This document shows, one piece after another, positions 12,780-24,990 of a stretch of DNA of 64,000 nucleotides. The notes below the pieces were generated by a model, which worked only from the letters and a program-made list of their open reading frames with translations, did not search any database and was not told the DNA's origin. Both the position numbers and the translations under genes were made by a program. Where the stretch lies: the NCBI GenBank assembly GCA_963575645.1, contig OY754472.1, positions 2,728,001 to 2,792,000 on the forward strand. Direction: 5' to 3'. The stretch is from Xanthostigma xanthostigma (lineage: Eukaryota; Arthropoda; Insecta; Raphidioptera; Raphidiidae). The number at the start of each line of letters is the position of its first letter. Position 1 is the first letter of the stretch.

Positions 12780-13278
12780 TGATATAATCGAAATATTTCG
12801 ATTATGGCAACCGAGATATCATTCGCTTGAATAGATTATGAAATATGAAATGAAATAAATAAAACAATAAGTTAAAAAAGATTTTCACTTTAATTATAAA
12901 CATATGTCATATTTTTATAATTAAAGTGAAAATCTTTTTTAACTTATTGTTTTTTTTATTTTATTTTATAATGGATTTTCATCAAGTAAAGGCAGAAACT
13001 ATTAGATTTAAATATGAAATGAATATTAAATCCCGACACAGTACTATTGCTATGTCCACTGTCGATATTAATGTTATATATCGATATACCTATCATTCGG
13101 TTTCTGCATCTACATGCACTGGGATGGGAAGTCTTTGCTAGCACTGGAGAGTGGGGGTGTTTCGATTGTACATACTTTGCAGTTTGTTGTACTTAGTGTT
13201 AACTTAATCGATCATTCGATTAAGGCAACCGAGATATCATTCGCTTGAATCGATTATGAAATATGAAATGAATATTAA
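12780..13278. repeat. Repeat with perfect hairpin and direct flanking copies
   Basis: The core 12862-12952 is a hairpin (CAATAAGTTAAAAAAGATTT and complement, loop CATATGTCATA). GGCAACCGAGATATCATTCG occurs at ~12807 and again at ~13224 in direct orientation. Confidence 0.65.
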
Positions 13279-13742
13279 CCCTAATCTGCCATAAAATCGA
13301 GGAATGCCTGTTAACACAAAATCCATACTAAAAACACCTGTTTCCAAACGTATATTTTGTTTTATAAATTTCACAATATATTAAAAATTAAGTTTATGAT
13401 ATAAATATAGACGAGTCCTGTCACTTCCCCTGGGAACACAGGTCTGAAATTACATTACGCCATTAAATTAAAACAATTTTGGACTTATTTAAAATTAAGT
13501 CACAGAACATTATGCATTTCAAATTAAAATCGGCACTTCTTTTGGCTAAAACTAAACGAATACTGTTGGATTTCTTATATTTCTTTCGACATTCTTTAAG
13601 CCCAACTAAAACATAAGTATTACTGCCGGATCACAAATAGCAAACAAAACTATGTAACTAAATCACACTATTAAAAAAAAAAAAAAACTACGAAAATGCA
13701 TGGAGCGATACGTTTAATAAATTAATGAAGCATTTTCTGTTT

Positions 13743-16700
13743 TTACATATTAAATCCATCAGCAGCTGACTTTTCCGCGCCCAAAAATTTATCGACTTCC
13801 TTGTGTGTTTTCTTGACCGCACCCGTCGATGCCGTTTTCTCAGTCTCCAAAAGATTACCGGCCCCGCTAGGCTTCGTTTTTCTTATAGCACCAGTATTAA
13901 AATCACCATTAGATACATTCCCATTCTCACTTTTGTCAATGTCTCTCACATTTTCCGGAGCGGTTTCATTACCGTTTGGAGTAAGCGCGTTGTTCTGAGT
14001 CGTTGACGCATTGTACGATAAATTCACATTATCCACGCTACTTGCCCCATGACTCGGAGAATTATTGAAACTACGATAGAAAGATGTTTCTTGGCTTGTG
14101 TTTGAATCGGCCGTTCCGTCGGACATGCTGCTACGATCAAACGAGGTATTGGGACTGTTCGAAACAGAATCGTCGTGAGATTTGGTCGATGTCGAAAGCC
14201 TGGCGTTGACGGTCTGTGTTTTTTTCGGTGTCGACGACGACGCAGAATTGTCGACACTCGCACCTTCACTCGCGGCTCTTTCAGAGCGAGGCTTGACTGC
14301 GGCGTCGGGGCTCGTTCTGTAAACGGCATGGCCGCTCTTAACCAATTCGTCGGCAACATTTATGTCTCGATTCTCCGAGTTGTCGTATAAATCGACACCG
14401 GGAACGGGAGATCCCGCCCTTCGACTCCTGCCTCTCCGCTCTTCTTCGCTCCGATTCCGGAAACAAACTACTTTCGTCCACAGTTTTTTCCACTGGGCGA
14501 CTCGGGTCAGCGTTTCGAATTGATCGGTCGCTTTATCGGTCCAAGTACCGTTTACCGGTTCGACTTTAGCGAGAAAGCATTCTATGGCTTGGAAACGCAG
14601 ATGTAAGAAATCGGTACTCAGTTCGTAGACTTCGTCCTTCTTAACGAACTCGCTGTCTCCGTAATCGAGGAAATATAATTCTACGACTTGATCTTGCGGG
14701 TCTTCAGCTTTTATGTCGACTATTTCGGCGCGATACCACTTATTATCGTAATTAAACACCGCGGCCACAATTTCACCGACGGAAATTTTAGTTAAGCGAT
14801 GAAGTGACGCGTTTTCTTCTTTGCTGTAATATTCAGTCATTTTTTCGACTAGCTGGTCCAGTTGAGTCGCCTATAAATAATAAATAGCAATTATTAAAAC
14901 CATAAAAGGTGCGAGTTTTATTTATTTACTAGTTAAAACTAGTGATGTGCCGGATCGTTAAAAATGCATATCCGCGGATACGAATCTGAATACGGATAAT
15001 TGGTTTCAAGATCCGCGGATACGGATCTTAACTTTCTTAGAGTACGCGGCGGTAAATATTGCACCTTTGAAAAGAGACTATCTGTTATGGGAAAAAGTTA
15101 TTGACCTCTTTAAGAGTTAACTCTCATAACAGATTGTCTCTTTCCAAAGATCGATGTGCAATATCTCATTATAAAGATAGTTTTTTAGTACCTTTGAGTT
15201 ATGTACTATTGGTATGGTACTCACTATGATAAATGTTTGCAATATAAAGGTGCCAAATACGATTTTAAAAAAATAAAAAATAATCTGAATGGAATTTAAC
15301 AGTTTTTCATTATTACCTAATCACCTACATATATAAAATTTCATCTATGAATTGAAAATTAATAAGGTAAAAGATCCGCCAAAAAACTAACGAATCTGTC
15401 TTCTCCCTCGGATATCCGCGGATACGGATATCCGGCACATCACTAGTTAAAACACAAGATCTCTGAAACTAACCTTAGGTCCAACAATCTGAACCCAAAA
15501 CTTGCTAGGATCTTCTATAGCAGACACGTACACTTCTATCTGATCATCAATCTGCCCGTCGGAATTCAATTTCTCTTTGTGTAAAGGCATTTCTGTGCTA
15601 CCGGCAGCATCTCCGGCAGCCCCGACGTCCATAAGATTCGATTTCGGTTTACCGCGGGGTGCTCGCTGAGACAGATTTTTACGTAATTCTTCATCTTCAT
15701 GAACTTTAGCTTCTATCAATGATCTGGCAACAGCTATTTGTTCCGGAGTACCTGATTTTATTAAAAATAAACTCAATTACACTAATGTCTAGAATCTATA
15801 AATAGTGTAAACTATATATAGCGACACTCAAGGGACTGTGCACTTTGTGGCGTTATTGAGAGTTGTTGTTAAACAGAGAGAAGAAATAATCCATTAATAT
15901 TTTTTTACTATATGTATTTACTCATCAACTATCACAAATTATAACGCTTATCTTCTTTTACTCGCCATGTTCACAGCTTGCAAGTTTGTGGGCAACTAAG
16001 AATATGATAACTTATCGATAAGCAGCTGAGCTAAACATATGAAAAATAATCTCAACGAACAAAAGAACGAATTTCTTAGAATATTGGGTACGCATGATGC
16101 CGACAACAAAGCAACAAAATAACAAACAAGTACTTTTTATTGCTTAATGATGACGTATTGTTGTCGTTATTTAGAGTGTATCATTGTATGAGCAACAAGG
16201 TAAATCGACTAGAGTTAAGTAATTTCGACGTTTTAAGGAGTTTGTATACATAAAAATCAATTGCCACACTTGAAAACGGCTCTACCGATTTGGCTGATTT
16301 TTTTTGCTGTGTTCGTAATTATTAAGACAAGGTTTGTATTAAAGAACATTTTTGGAAAATCCACTGGAAAAGTCGGAAATTTAGATGGTATTTTTATATA
16401 AAAATTTCAAAGAAAAAAATGTGACGATCAGTTTGATAGTTCTGCTGTGTAGATTGGAAGGTCAATATAATATTTCCAGAGAGAGAGACTATCTATACTA
16501 ATATTATTAATATATAAAGCTGAAGAGTTTGTTTGTTTGTTTGAACGCGCTAATCTCAGAAACTACTATTTCAAATTGAAAAATTTTTTTTTTGTTGGAT
16601 AGCCCATTTATCGAAGAAAGCTATAGGCTATATAATATTACGCTACGACCATTAGGAGCGGAGCTTTAATGAAAAATGTTGCAAAATGTATCTCAAAAAT

Positions 16701-17700
16701 AAGCTTTTATTCATGTGAAATGCACTAACTTGATATACTCATATTAGCGTTGTGAAAACACAACCTCAGGTAGCTCAATTGGTAGAGCATATGACTATCA
16801 ATATCAGGGTCGTGGGTTCGAGACCCATTTTGGGCGAATATGTTTTTATTTTCTACATTGCTTTCTTCTAAGGATTACATTTAAATTTATTTAATTAATT
16901 AAAAAAAAATTATTAGTTAAGGAAAGTGTTTAAATACTGATTTTTATCAACAAAAACTTTTGAACGGTAACTCCGATCATCATGAAATTTGGACACAACA
17001 TTCATCTCGGTAAACTAAGATGAATGTGTGTACTCATGTTCCTCCCTTCCCCATCTGTTCTTTTACACCCGGGTGAAATCGGACAGGACCGCTAGTGTAT
17101 TAATAAATCTTAGTTTTGCACCCGGGTGAAACCGGGACGGACGTCTAGTTCATAATAAAAAATTAATACAAAACAATGAGTACCTTTAATGGTAATTCTT
17201 CTTTGTTGAGCAGATTCTTTTCCCTGTTTAGAATCTTCCACTTTAATGTTTGCATTCGAATTCCGCGAAATGATCGTAATATTTTCCCCGCAGCGACCGA
17301 TAATTCTTCCCACAGCGCTTGCCGGAACCCACATTTCTCCCGTTTCCATCGGCGGTACGCTTGCAATTAGATTTTCTATTTCTATTTCGGCGCTTCGGAC
17401 CGAATCCGGATTGCCTTTGACGATACAAGTTCTGATCTTTTCGTCTGTGACGTCGTCATCGAAATTAATTGTCGCTCCGGTTTTATCCTGCAATTCTTTT
17501 AACTTCAGGCCTCCTCTACCAATCACCGTTGGAACTAATACTTTAGGTATATGAATTTCTTTTTCCTGGTAATTTGCTGAGCTGACATTCGAGAAGTCGT
17601 CTTCGTGTTTGAAGAGCAAATACACCAAATAGCCACCTAAGCCCGCAAGTGAAAGGCTTAAGGCGATTGGAATCAAAAGAGGTCGAACGTTCGATGGCAT
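13743..17700 (-). CDS. papi: Papi / TDRKH: tudor and KH domain-containing protein, 3 coding exons, 640 aa
   Basis: Coding exons are 17700-17184, 15751-15474 and 14870-13743, all with GT-AG junctions and matching phase (K-G-T-P-E-Q across the first, G-P-K-A-T-Q across the second). A hydrophobic anchor spans about residues 8-30. KH1 (about 47-114) has the GRGG loop at 61-64, and KH2 (about 119-190) has GRCG at 135-138. A Tudor domain (about 290-350; KWYRAEIVDI, YFLDYGDSEFV) is followed by the extended-Tudor part. The last ~180 residues are Ser/Asn/Thr-rich and low in complexity. The order anchor-KH-KH-Tudor is diagnostic of Papi/TDRKH, a mitochondrial outer-membrane scaffold. It binds methylarginine of PIWI proteins and assists piRNA 3'-end trimming. 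At 640 aa it is somewhat longer than what I recall for fly and human (about 560-580), through the tail. Intron 2 holds a hAT MITE. Confidence 0.93.
14940..15445 (+). mobile_element. hAT-type MITE in papi intron 2, 506 bp
   Basis: Terminal inverted repeats TAGTGATGTGCCGGAT / CCGGCACATCACTA are flanked by the perfect 8-bp duplication GTTAAAAC (14932-14939 and 15446-15453). No transposase. It fills nearly all of the ~600-bp intron and ends 28 bp from the donor of the upstream exon. Confidence 0.9.
16490..17148 (+). repeat. Dispersed repeat (GAAGAGTTTG family) with tRNA-like insert
   Basis: The left part runs to ~16697, an insertion bears the tRNA-like sequence, and the right part resumes at ~16953. 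A second copy of the terminal CACCCGGGTGAAACCGGGAC block follows. Intron 1 of papi. Confidence 0.6.
16770..16843 (+). pseudogene. tRNA-Lys-like pseudogene or tRNA-derived SINE head
   Basis: A good A box (TAGCTCAATTGGTAGAGC) and a perfect B box (GGTTCGAGACC) sit at tRNA spacing. The variable loop, T stem and 3' end (GGGTCGTGGG, TTGGGCG) resemble tRNA-Lys. The anticodon stem is broken (TATGA against TATCA) and the loop would read ATC, so it is not a working tRNA-Lys. It lies in a ~250-bp insertion inside a dispersed repeat copy (16490-17148). Confidence 0.5.
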
Positions 17701-18427
17701 TTTGATTTGCTACTTAAGCACAGATCCTGAAATGTTATAATTAAAATATAATATCTTTTGGCATGCCTATCTTTTCACGCCATTATCGTTAGTCGAACAA
17801 TGTCTAAAATCTAATCCTAATATTCTGTATCGGGAGACCATTTACTAGAAAATGCACGGTATATCCTCCTTCAATTAACAAAATATTCTTTGGTTTGTGA
17901 GTACAAACATTTCCTGATTATTATAAGAAACTAAACAAACATGAGGTATTGTTAACAATTAATAAAGTAAGTACTATTTTATAGTTACGACCTGCAAATG
18001 TTCAAAATTTGCGTAAAAAATTATCTCAAAAATTTACTGATCTTTATGAAACAATTAACAAAATTTAAAATCTTAACTTTCACCAATGTAGTAAAAGTTC
18101 CTTTTTTATTATTACACTGTGGAAAATGTGTTACACGCAAAAGATTGAAGATAAAAACAAATTTAAAATGAACTACACAAGTTTCACCGTCTAACTTATG
18201 AAAAATTCGAGCCTATAAGTATGTTTAAAATATGATTTAAAAGTTATTTCCAGATATGACATAAGAATTTTTCGGTACAATACGCCCATAAGTCTTGCGT
18301 AACCTACAGGAGAGAAAAGAAGAAAAGTGTCAAGTTTCTTAAAAATACATTTCATCTGCTAGGTTAGTGTAGAATGTTTATGAATTATTATAATTACTGT
18401 AATTAAGTATTAAGTAATAAACTTACC
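17701..18427 (-). other. papi: papi 5' untranslated exon and leader intron
   Basis: On the minus strand a TTTCAG acceptor lies just before 17726, giving 26 nt of leader ahead of the ATG. A strong CGG/GTAAGT donor lies at 18427/18426. The 700-bp interval between them has no coding signal. This predicts a non-coding first exon ending at 18427, with transcription starting not far above it. No transcript data were available. Confidence 0.5.
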
Positions 18428-18655
18428 GCATTTTAATAAGCACGTGAAAATTGTACACAATTTGCCGATATGGAATGGTTGTCAGTTCACGTAAATCTAA
18501 TACATATTCCTATTCTATCTTAACGTGTGCAACTATTTATACACTTTCTCTTTTTATTATAAAATATCTAGCGCTTACTTAATCGTAACTGGCTATCTAT
18601 TGAGTGAATTAAGAACTATTAATAGAATAAAATTTGAAAAGTGAATTTATTTTCG
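18428..18655. promoter_or_regulatory. Putative shared promoter region between papi and a divergent small gene
   Basis: The first exon of papi (minus, donor at 18426) and a predicted non-coding exon on the plus strand (ends 18655 at TTTTCG/GTAAGT) lie head to head with about 230 bp between their donors. Both transcription starts must fall in or close to this interval. No TATA box is placed with confidence. The region is free of the MITE families that fill the flanks. Confidence 0.35.
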
Positions 18656-19121
18656 GTAAGTAAACTTTTAACAAATGAATAACGCCTGATTTTTCTATAG
18701 TGTGAAAAAAGCTTTAATTCAAAACGTCAAAATGTAAAATTGTGAAAAATGTACTAAAAGTGTCATAACTTTGTTTTCTAAATATCTTCTGCAAGACAGC
18801 TATCTGGAGTTAATGAGGAAATCGACCATTAGTAAGTTATAAATAACTTTTAATCTTGTAAAATTATATACGTTCAAGAAGGTTATGGATGACAAGCATT
18901 TGAAATATGAAATAATTAAAATTTCTTTTTTATTTCCGTGGTGATTTATAACTTTTTATTTAATAAATAAATCACTTGCAAGCAAAATGTTTGCGCTTTG
19001 GTATTATATTATTTAAGCCAGTTTGAAAATAGCACATTTCCCAATAACAATGTAAGTGACTATAGTATAATTGTCAAAAATTTCAATCATTGAAAAGCGC
19101 TGATTTTTTCACAGAATCAAA

Positions 19122-19358
19122 ATGTCGATGGTCGCGACAAAAATGAAAACAAATTGTGCAGTTGAAAGAATGCCTGAGGAAGACTGGAACAGGGCCCGAC
19201 TGCGTACTTTTCCTTACGTTCACAATGTTAGCGTTATCCTGGCAAATACACCCCCAGTTACCCTGCGACGTGACACCTTACTTGATTATTGGATCGAACC
19301 CGAAAAACGGCACTTTTGCGGCTTAATCACTAAATCATTGCTTGATGAATATTTCTAA
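19122..19358 (+). CDS. Possible small gene, 78 aa, unknown function
   Basis: The reading frame opens 8 nt after a TTTTTTCACAG acceptor (exon starts 19115). It runs 78 codons to TAA, with AATAAA 44 nt later (19402-19407). A matching donor at 18656 would join it to a non-coding exon beside the papi promoter. The protein is mixed charged and hydrophobic (for example MPEEDWNRARLRTFPYV, then TLLDYWIEPEKRHFCGL), with no signal peptide and no membrane segment. I do not recognise the family. In its favour are the complete acceptor, ORF, stop and polyA order, balanced amino-acid composition, and no repeat of it elsewhere in the window. Against it is the length, close to chance for AT-rich DNA. Confidence 0.45.
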   Translation: MSMVATKMKTNCAVERMPEEDWNRARLRTFPYVHNVSVILANTPPVTLRRDTLLDYWIEPEKRHFCGLITKSLLDEYF

Positions 19359-19401
19359 CTAAATTATACAAACTTAATAACGAATCCTTTTTTTTTAACA
19401 A

Positions 19402-19407
19402 AATAAA
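19402..19407 (+). terminator. PolyA signal AATAAA after the 78-aa ORF
   Basis: This is a canonical AATAAA, 44 nt past the TAA of the small ORF, in AT-rich sequence. Alone it is weak evidence, since such hexamers are common here. Confidence 0.35.
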
Positions 19408-19451
19408 ATCAGTTTCTTACTTTTCTTCACATTTTAATAAATAATTTACTA

Positions 19452-19800
19452 TATGGATCATTGTCTATCTACTCAATGTGCGGTGAGCGAAAGCAACAAA
19501 GCGTATCGAAAGTATATCTGCGTCTCTTTCTTCGATGTAATTCCCTGATTTCTCCGATGATACGATTGGTTGATGTACTTGCATTCAATCTGAATAAAGC
19601 ATCTCTGTTTCAAAAACTTTTTTTTCTATGACGTTAACATGGGCGTACCCAGCTTTTGGTCCAGAAGGGAGCAAATTATAAATTTCTTAAGCTTGTTTTG
19701 CCCTCCTGGATACGCCAGTGCTTACGGAGTAAAAAAAGACAGAAGTATATGTTTGCACCCAGATGGTTCGATTGCGATTTTATTCCTATGCTCAGTATAG
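19452..19800 (+). repeat. Dispersed repeat (CTATCTACTCAATGTGCGG family)
   Basis: ~350 bp: GTCTATCTACTCAATGTGCG through GCGTACCCAGCTTTTGGTCC to the GTATAGAATAAAAGTATAT end. Copies at 20814-21195 and 48836-49770. Confidence 0.7.
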
Positions 19801-20659
19801 AATAAAAGTATTATATGCTTTTCTTTCAAATAAGTTGCTTTTTGCAGTTTGTTTTTATTGAATATTAGGGAGCTAGTGACGATTTTACTTATGTATTTCC
19901 TCAAACCTGAGGAACGTAAAAACCGCAGTCTGGCAGCTGAGACCGCGGACAATGCGTGGGTGGATCCGGTCAAAGATGTCAAACTGGAGGTCAGGTGTCA
20001 CTTAAAATATTTTATCATGTTTGAAATTTCATGAGCGATAAGTTCAGGTGCCCTTGAGCACAAAAACTCGTCTGACATTTCGTACCCGGGACGACCCCTG
20101 TCTGGCAAAAGGTTGAAACTCGTAGCTCCCTCAAAATATTTCATCAAGGCTGATTTTTTCAAATCTGGCAATAGCAACAGTTCGGTATTTCTATAGTTTC
20201 ATGCCTGTACTAGATTTGGAAAAATCAACCTTGAGGAAATATTTGGAGGAAGCTACAAATCCACAGTTCGTGTAAAATAAATGGTACTTCCGTTGTTGAC
20301 TTGTATTTTCTGTGGTGATAAACAACATTATTGGTGAACGAATCAGCGGAAACCATTATTTTATTTTGTTCAACGGAACGAGTTCGAATAAATATTAATG
20401 TTATTGTTGGAAAACTTTCTCGTCATGCAAATGTGAAATGTGTTTTGTGTTTACTAACACTTAACTTGGTAGATGACGACATTGAACGAAGGTCGAGAAA
20501 ATAAAGTGTTGTTAATATAATGTCTGAATCCTAAACGAACCGGGAAGTCCTACACTTCGTTTGGCACCATTCGTTATTATCTTTATTATAAACAAACGAA
20601 TTTATTTTCAAATCAAATACCGGTTCGTTGTTAACATTGGTTAAAAAGGAAAACAATAT

Positions 20660-20790
20660 ACAGTCGAACCTGGATGAGCAAGAGTTCAAGAGATCGCGAT
20701 CTCTTTTTCTCTTATGGAGTTTTTTCACTAACCCGAGTTTCTAGCTTATAGAGGTACAGGAGTGGCCTTTCTCACTTATAGAGGTCTATA
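20660..20790 (+). repeat. pogo-like terminal fragment
   Basis: TACAGTCGAACCTGGATGAG resembles pogo/Tigger termini, followed by CTTATAGAGG-type repeats. Solo fragment; no coding seen. Confidence 0.3.
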
Positions 20791-20813
20791 AAAATCATAT
20801 ATCTATTAATTAA

Positions 20814-21195
20814 CTATATAAATCATTGTCTATCTACTCAATGTGCGGTGAGTGAACGCAACAAAGCGTATCGAAAATATATCTGCGTCTCTTTCTTCGA
20901 TGTAATTCCCTGATTTCTCCGATGATAGGATTGGTTGATGTACTTGCATTCAATCTGAATTAAGTATCTCTGTTTCAAAAACTCTGTCTTTTTCTATGAC
21001 GTTAACATGGGCGTACCCAGCTTTTGGTCCCGGAGGGGGCAAATAAAAAAATTCTTAAGCCGGTTCCCCCGTGCTTGTTTTGCTCTCCTGGATACGCCAG
21101 TCCTTACGGCGTAAAAAAAGACAGAAGTATATGTTTGCACCCTAATAGTTCGATTGCGATTTTATTCCTATGCTCAGTATAGAATAAAAGTATAT
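20814..21195 (+). repeat. Dispersed repeat (CTATCTACTCAATGTGCGG family)
   Basis: Closely matches 19452-19800, in the same direction about 1.36 kb later. Confidence 0.7.
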
Positions 21196-21825
21196 GATTA
21201 CGTTGCACAATGCAATAGGTCATATGCATGAGACTCCAAATTGGTTTAAATTTTTATTTCGAAGTATATTTTAGTTCCTGATCATATCGTAATGGTTATT
21301 TTATTAATTTAATCATTGAAAAAAATGCAAATAATAAAAACGAAATGTAGAAATTACGCGCTATTTTCGAATTTTCAAAACGCAGCGTGACATCAGAGTA
21401 TATATCAACAACAGTTTCCATGACGACTGTGTCGTCTCACAGTAAAATTATGTCAGTATTTAGAGAAAACAACAAATAAACTTCATTTAAAACATTGACA
21501 ATTTGACATTAAGGTTGGCATGAAACATATATCATGATTCATGACGTCACATAAGTCCGCCAACATGGCCGATTGTTTAAACTGTCTATTTTTGAATGTG
21601 AAATTTAATATTTTTTTTTCTTATGATAAAACTACATTTTTAAATGATTATCAATTTTTCCCATATTATGGTTGACTAAATAATTTATTAAAAATATAAA
21701 AAAATACATGCATATTATGACCTATTAGCAAAAGCGACATATAAACAGTTTTGTCTTGTGACCACAGACCGCAATTTATGTAATCTTGGCGCCGTGTCCT
21801 CTGCAACGCCACGATGTCTAGATGA

Positions 21826-21975
21826 CCCGTCTACGGCACGTGCCCTACCGAGTGGGGGAACTACAAGAGGGATGAGGACACCAGCCACATCGCGCAGCTG
21901 TGCGTTCTTGCGCAGTACGAAACAACTCTTCAATCTTCACCCGTTTCGTTCGAAATGACCAGCTCAAAACGATAA
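21826..21975 (+). pseudogene. Orphan GC3-rich coding fragment
   Basis: This is a GC-rich island in AT-rich DNA. In one plus frame it reads 49 codons (PVYGTCPTEWGNYKRDED, then TSHIAQLCVLAQYETT) to TAA. I counted G or C at about 27 of the first 30 third positions, against roughly half at positions one and two, the signature of coding sequence. TGA stands directly upstream in frame, so it has no start. A GTAAGA donor-like site follows the stop. The family is not recognised. Likely a displaced exon, processed fragment or decayed gene; two other frames are also open, but with weaker codon bias. Confidence 0.4.
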
Positions 21976-22115
21976 GGTAAGATTTTATAATATACGTAGC
22001 TGGAAATATTATTTTTTACACTGTTTTTTTAATAAGTACTTATATAAATACGTATTAAAATGTTATTTTTTATCATTGCAATAATACCTAGAAATACGTA
22101 CAATTTTAAGTTTTT

Positions 22116-22306
22116 TTTGACGTGATAACGTCTTATAAATTGATGAAACACCAGCTGCACGCACGAAAAAGTGTAACGTTCCGCCTGACCCTGTGTGTGC
22201 AAGCGAGAGCGCAGTAATGTATTATTAAATATGATATTCGAGCGGAATACGTTATCACGTAAAACTATCGTCCGTAAACCGACTTTACAGACAACCAATT
22301 TTTTGT
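22116..22306 (+). mobile_element. MITE (GACGTGATAACG family), short copy
   Basis: Both termini are present; the interior is reduced to ~190 bp. Confidence 0.75.
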
Positions 22307-22703
22307 TTGGTCTTATTTACTGATGAAATCAGCTGTTTTTGATGTGAAACATCTAATGGCGCGTTTGGTTGGGAGTAAAACCGTGTAATTGACGCGACAC
22401 TTTTATTGGACGACGTTACGTTTGTATGTGCTTTGGATTAAACATGGCTTTAGTTGAAGGCGACATCTAAGTAGCAGGGCGACATTTAGTTATAGCTTTT
22501 GTTAAAGGCGACAACTAAATGACAGGGCAAAATTTTGTTACGGGATGATATTTAGTTACTAGAATTTCGGGCCGGGCCCACCTGCCCCCCCCTTCTTACT
22601 ACGCTAATTTATTTACCTCTTTTCACTCTCTTAAGAGGTTGTTTTTAAAAAAGCGCGAAAAACGTGTTTATTTATTTTTTAACAGCATTTTCGAATTTTT
22701 TTT

Positions 22704-23357
22704 TTTTGACGTGATAACGTCTTATAAATTGATGAATCACCAATCTTATAAATTGATAAAACACCGGCTGCATGCACGAAAAAGTGTAACGTTCCTAACG
22801 TTCGTAACGCGTAACGTTCCGCCTGACCCTGTGCGTGCTTTTTGCTAATTTCTCGCTCAATTTAAATCAGATCGGTTTGAAACCAGTCTTAAACGAAAGA
22901 GAAGAACATTTTACATAGATTTCGTATAACAGAATTTGCCTAAACAGTTTTTTTATACAAATTTATATAGAAAAATAGCTGTATAAATGCAATGTTGTCT
23001 AATGCATGGCGCGACGCGGTCGGTCGTCTTTGTTTGCCGTACATGGAAATTAGAAGATAACGTATGTCTTGTCTTAACATGAAAACGGCTGCATTTCTAA
23101 TGTTTAATTCAATTTTTTGACATTAGTATTTTGTGAAATGCAACGCCTTCTAAGTTAAGTATTGGAATAACTAATTATTATTAGAACATAATACTTTGAC
23201 AGTTGCAAACGTCACTTTTGACATTTCTTATCATTCCGACACCAAGGATAAGCGGATTGAAACCAAATTTTGGGAGGTTTAGGTTATGTATTACGGAATA
23301 CGTTATCACGTAAAACTATCGTCCGTAAACCGACTTTACAGACAACCAATTTTTTTT
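22704..23357 (+). mobile_element. MITE (GACGTGATAACG family), 650-bp copy
   Basis: Near-identical to the inverted copy at 25648-26207, but retains ~85-100 bp (around GCATGGCGCGACGCGGTCGG) missing from that one. Confidence 0.8.
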
Positions 23358-24577
23358 TTTTATTTAAATTACGTGCTCAGCAACTTTGGCTATATGCACG
23401 AAAAGTTGTTGAAATACAACCACTCATATACATAGGTAAGTACCTACTAAAATATAAATATGGAAATAAAAAGGTAAGTAATAATAATAGTTTGCATAAT
23501 ATTGATAAATAGGGTATTAAGTAATCATTTTCGAATTGATACATCTATATTTTTAATGATTTCTCAATGTAAACTTTGAACCCCCGTTACACCCTTTAAG
23601 GGGTTGAATTTTGAAATATTCGTTCCTAGCGGATGTCTATACGTCATAATAACTATCTGCGTGCCAAATTTCAGCCCAATCCGTCCAGTGGTTTGAGCTG
23701 TGCGTTGATAGATCAGTCAGTCATATCGGCAACACTCGGCATTTACCGTAAACAATTCACCGTAACGTAAAATAAAGCAAAACGGAATGCTAAAAATTTT
23801 AAATAAAAATATTATTTTGAAACGGAGGCGTTTGCAATTTCGTCAGTACTATTCCACGACAAAAAATATCTTTGCAAAATAAATAAATTCGTTCGTTTTC
23901 ACAAATCAATTCGAATCACTGCCGTTCGTGGCACGCATTGACTCAATAATCCAAGTTGATAAAAGAGCATCAGCTGGGTCTCAACAAAACAGTTGAATAT
24001 CGTTGTTTGGTGTATGTAGACTATGCACGCAATTGTTTTGTGAACTCGGTTTTAAACATTTTTCTACTGCATTGTAAATGACAGAATCATTGAGTTTGAA
24101 AATTTTGTGTTGTGATTTATTTTTGTTGAAAAATATTTGTGTGAACAATTTCAACAGTTGTTATTTTGATCAGTTTCAATAATTTTTGAAATTATACAAA
24201 CTGTACCAAGACTTTGTAAATTAAGGTGAGAAATATATCTATTTTAATAATAATTGATTAACACACTTCAACCTTCTTAATTTAATAATTATATGCTTAG
24301 ATTATAACCTTCTGAATAAACAGCTAAAGGTCTTGAAGCGTGACATTTGAAAAATTGAAATTGCAAATGCAAATTGTAGTATTTAACGTTTGCACCCGAC
24401 AGCTGACTTTATCAACACGTGTAAATAACAATAACAATTCGACTTTAGATTAGCTCTTGGTAACTGTAAATTTTCTGTGAGAGTTTTCTTTTCAAATCTT
24501 TGATTAACGTCTGAATAGAACTCTTCAAATAAATAAAATTGTCGACCAATTTTTCTCAGACTATATTATATTGACAA

Positions 24578-24820
24578 TAAAATATTTTTAACAAAAAAAT
24601 TGAACCGACTTCAAAATATGCACTAAAAAGTAAAAAATAATAATTATTGTTATTTTTGGAGTCGGTGTCACATCGGAATTCGAAAGTAGCAATTTAAATC
24701 TTACATGTCTCTAGTTCTCGGAATAGATTTCACCGACTTCAAAAATAACAATAATTATTATTTTTTACTTTTTAGTGCATATTTTGAAGTCGGTTCAATT
24801 TTTTTGTTAAAAATATTTTA
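24578..24820. repeat. Long near-perfect foldback around GAACCGACTTCAAAA
   Basis: Two arms of about 90 bp (AATTGAACCGACTTCAAAAT near 24598; the complement ending near 24800) flank a ~60-bp centre. The downstream 24840-24960 sequence and the hammerhead-like motif at 24991 may belong to the same unit. Confidence 0.75.
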
Positions 24821-24990
24821 TTTTTCTCTTTTTAGTGTTAGATAAAGTATTGCAATATGGGTAGGCCAAGTATGCGTGCCTTTGAAAATTGAGAGTTTCC
24901 CTCGATTTTTCCGGATTCCACCATCAGATCCTGAGTTGGTTCCGATGGTTAAATTAATAAAAAATAATATAAATCAATATAACAAAAGAT

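Noticed and set aside
14024-14359. 111-codon frame inside papi exon 3
   Set aside because: Out-of-frame reading of the low-complexity papi tail.
16770-16843. Functional tRNA gene
   Set aside because: The anticodon stem has at least three mismatches and the acceptor stem is imperfect; kept only as a tRNA-like pseudogene.
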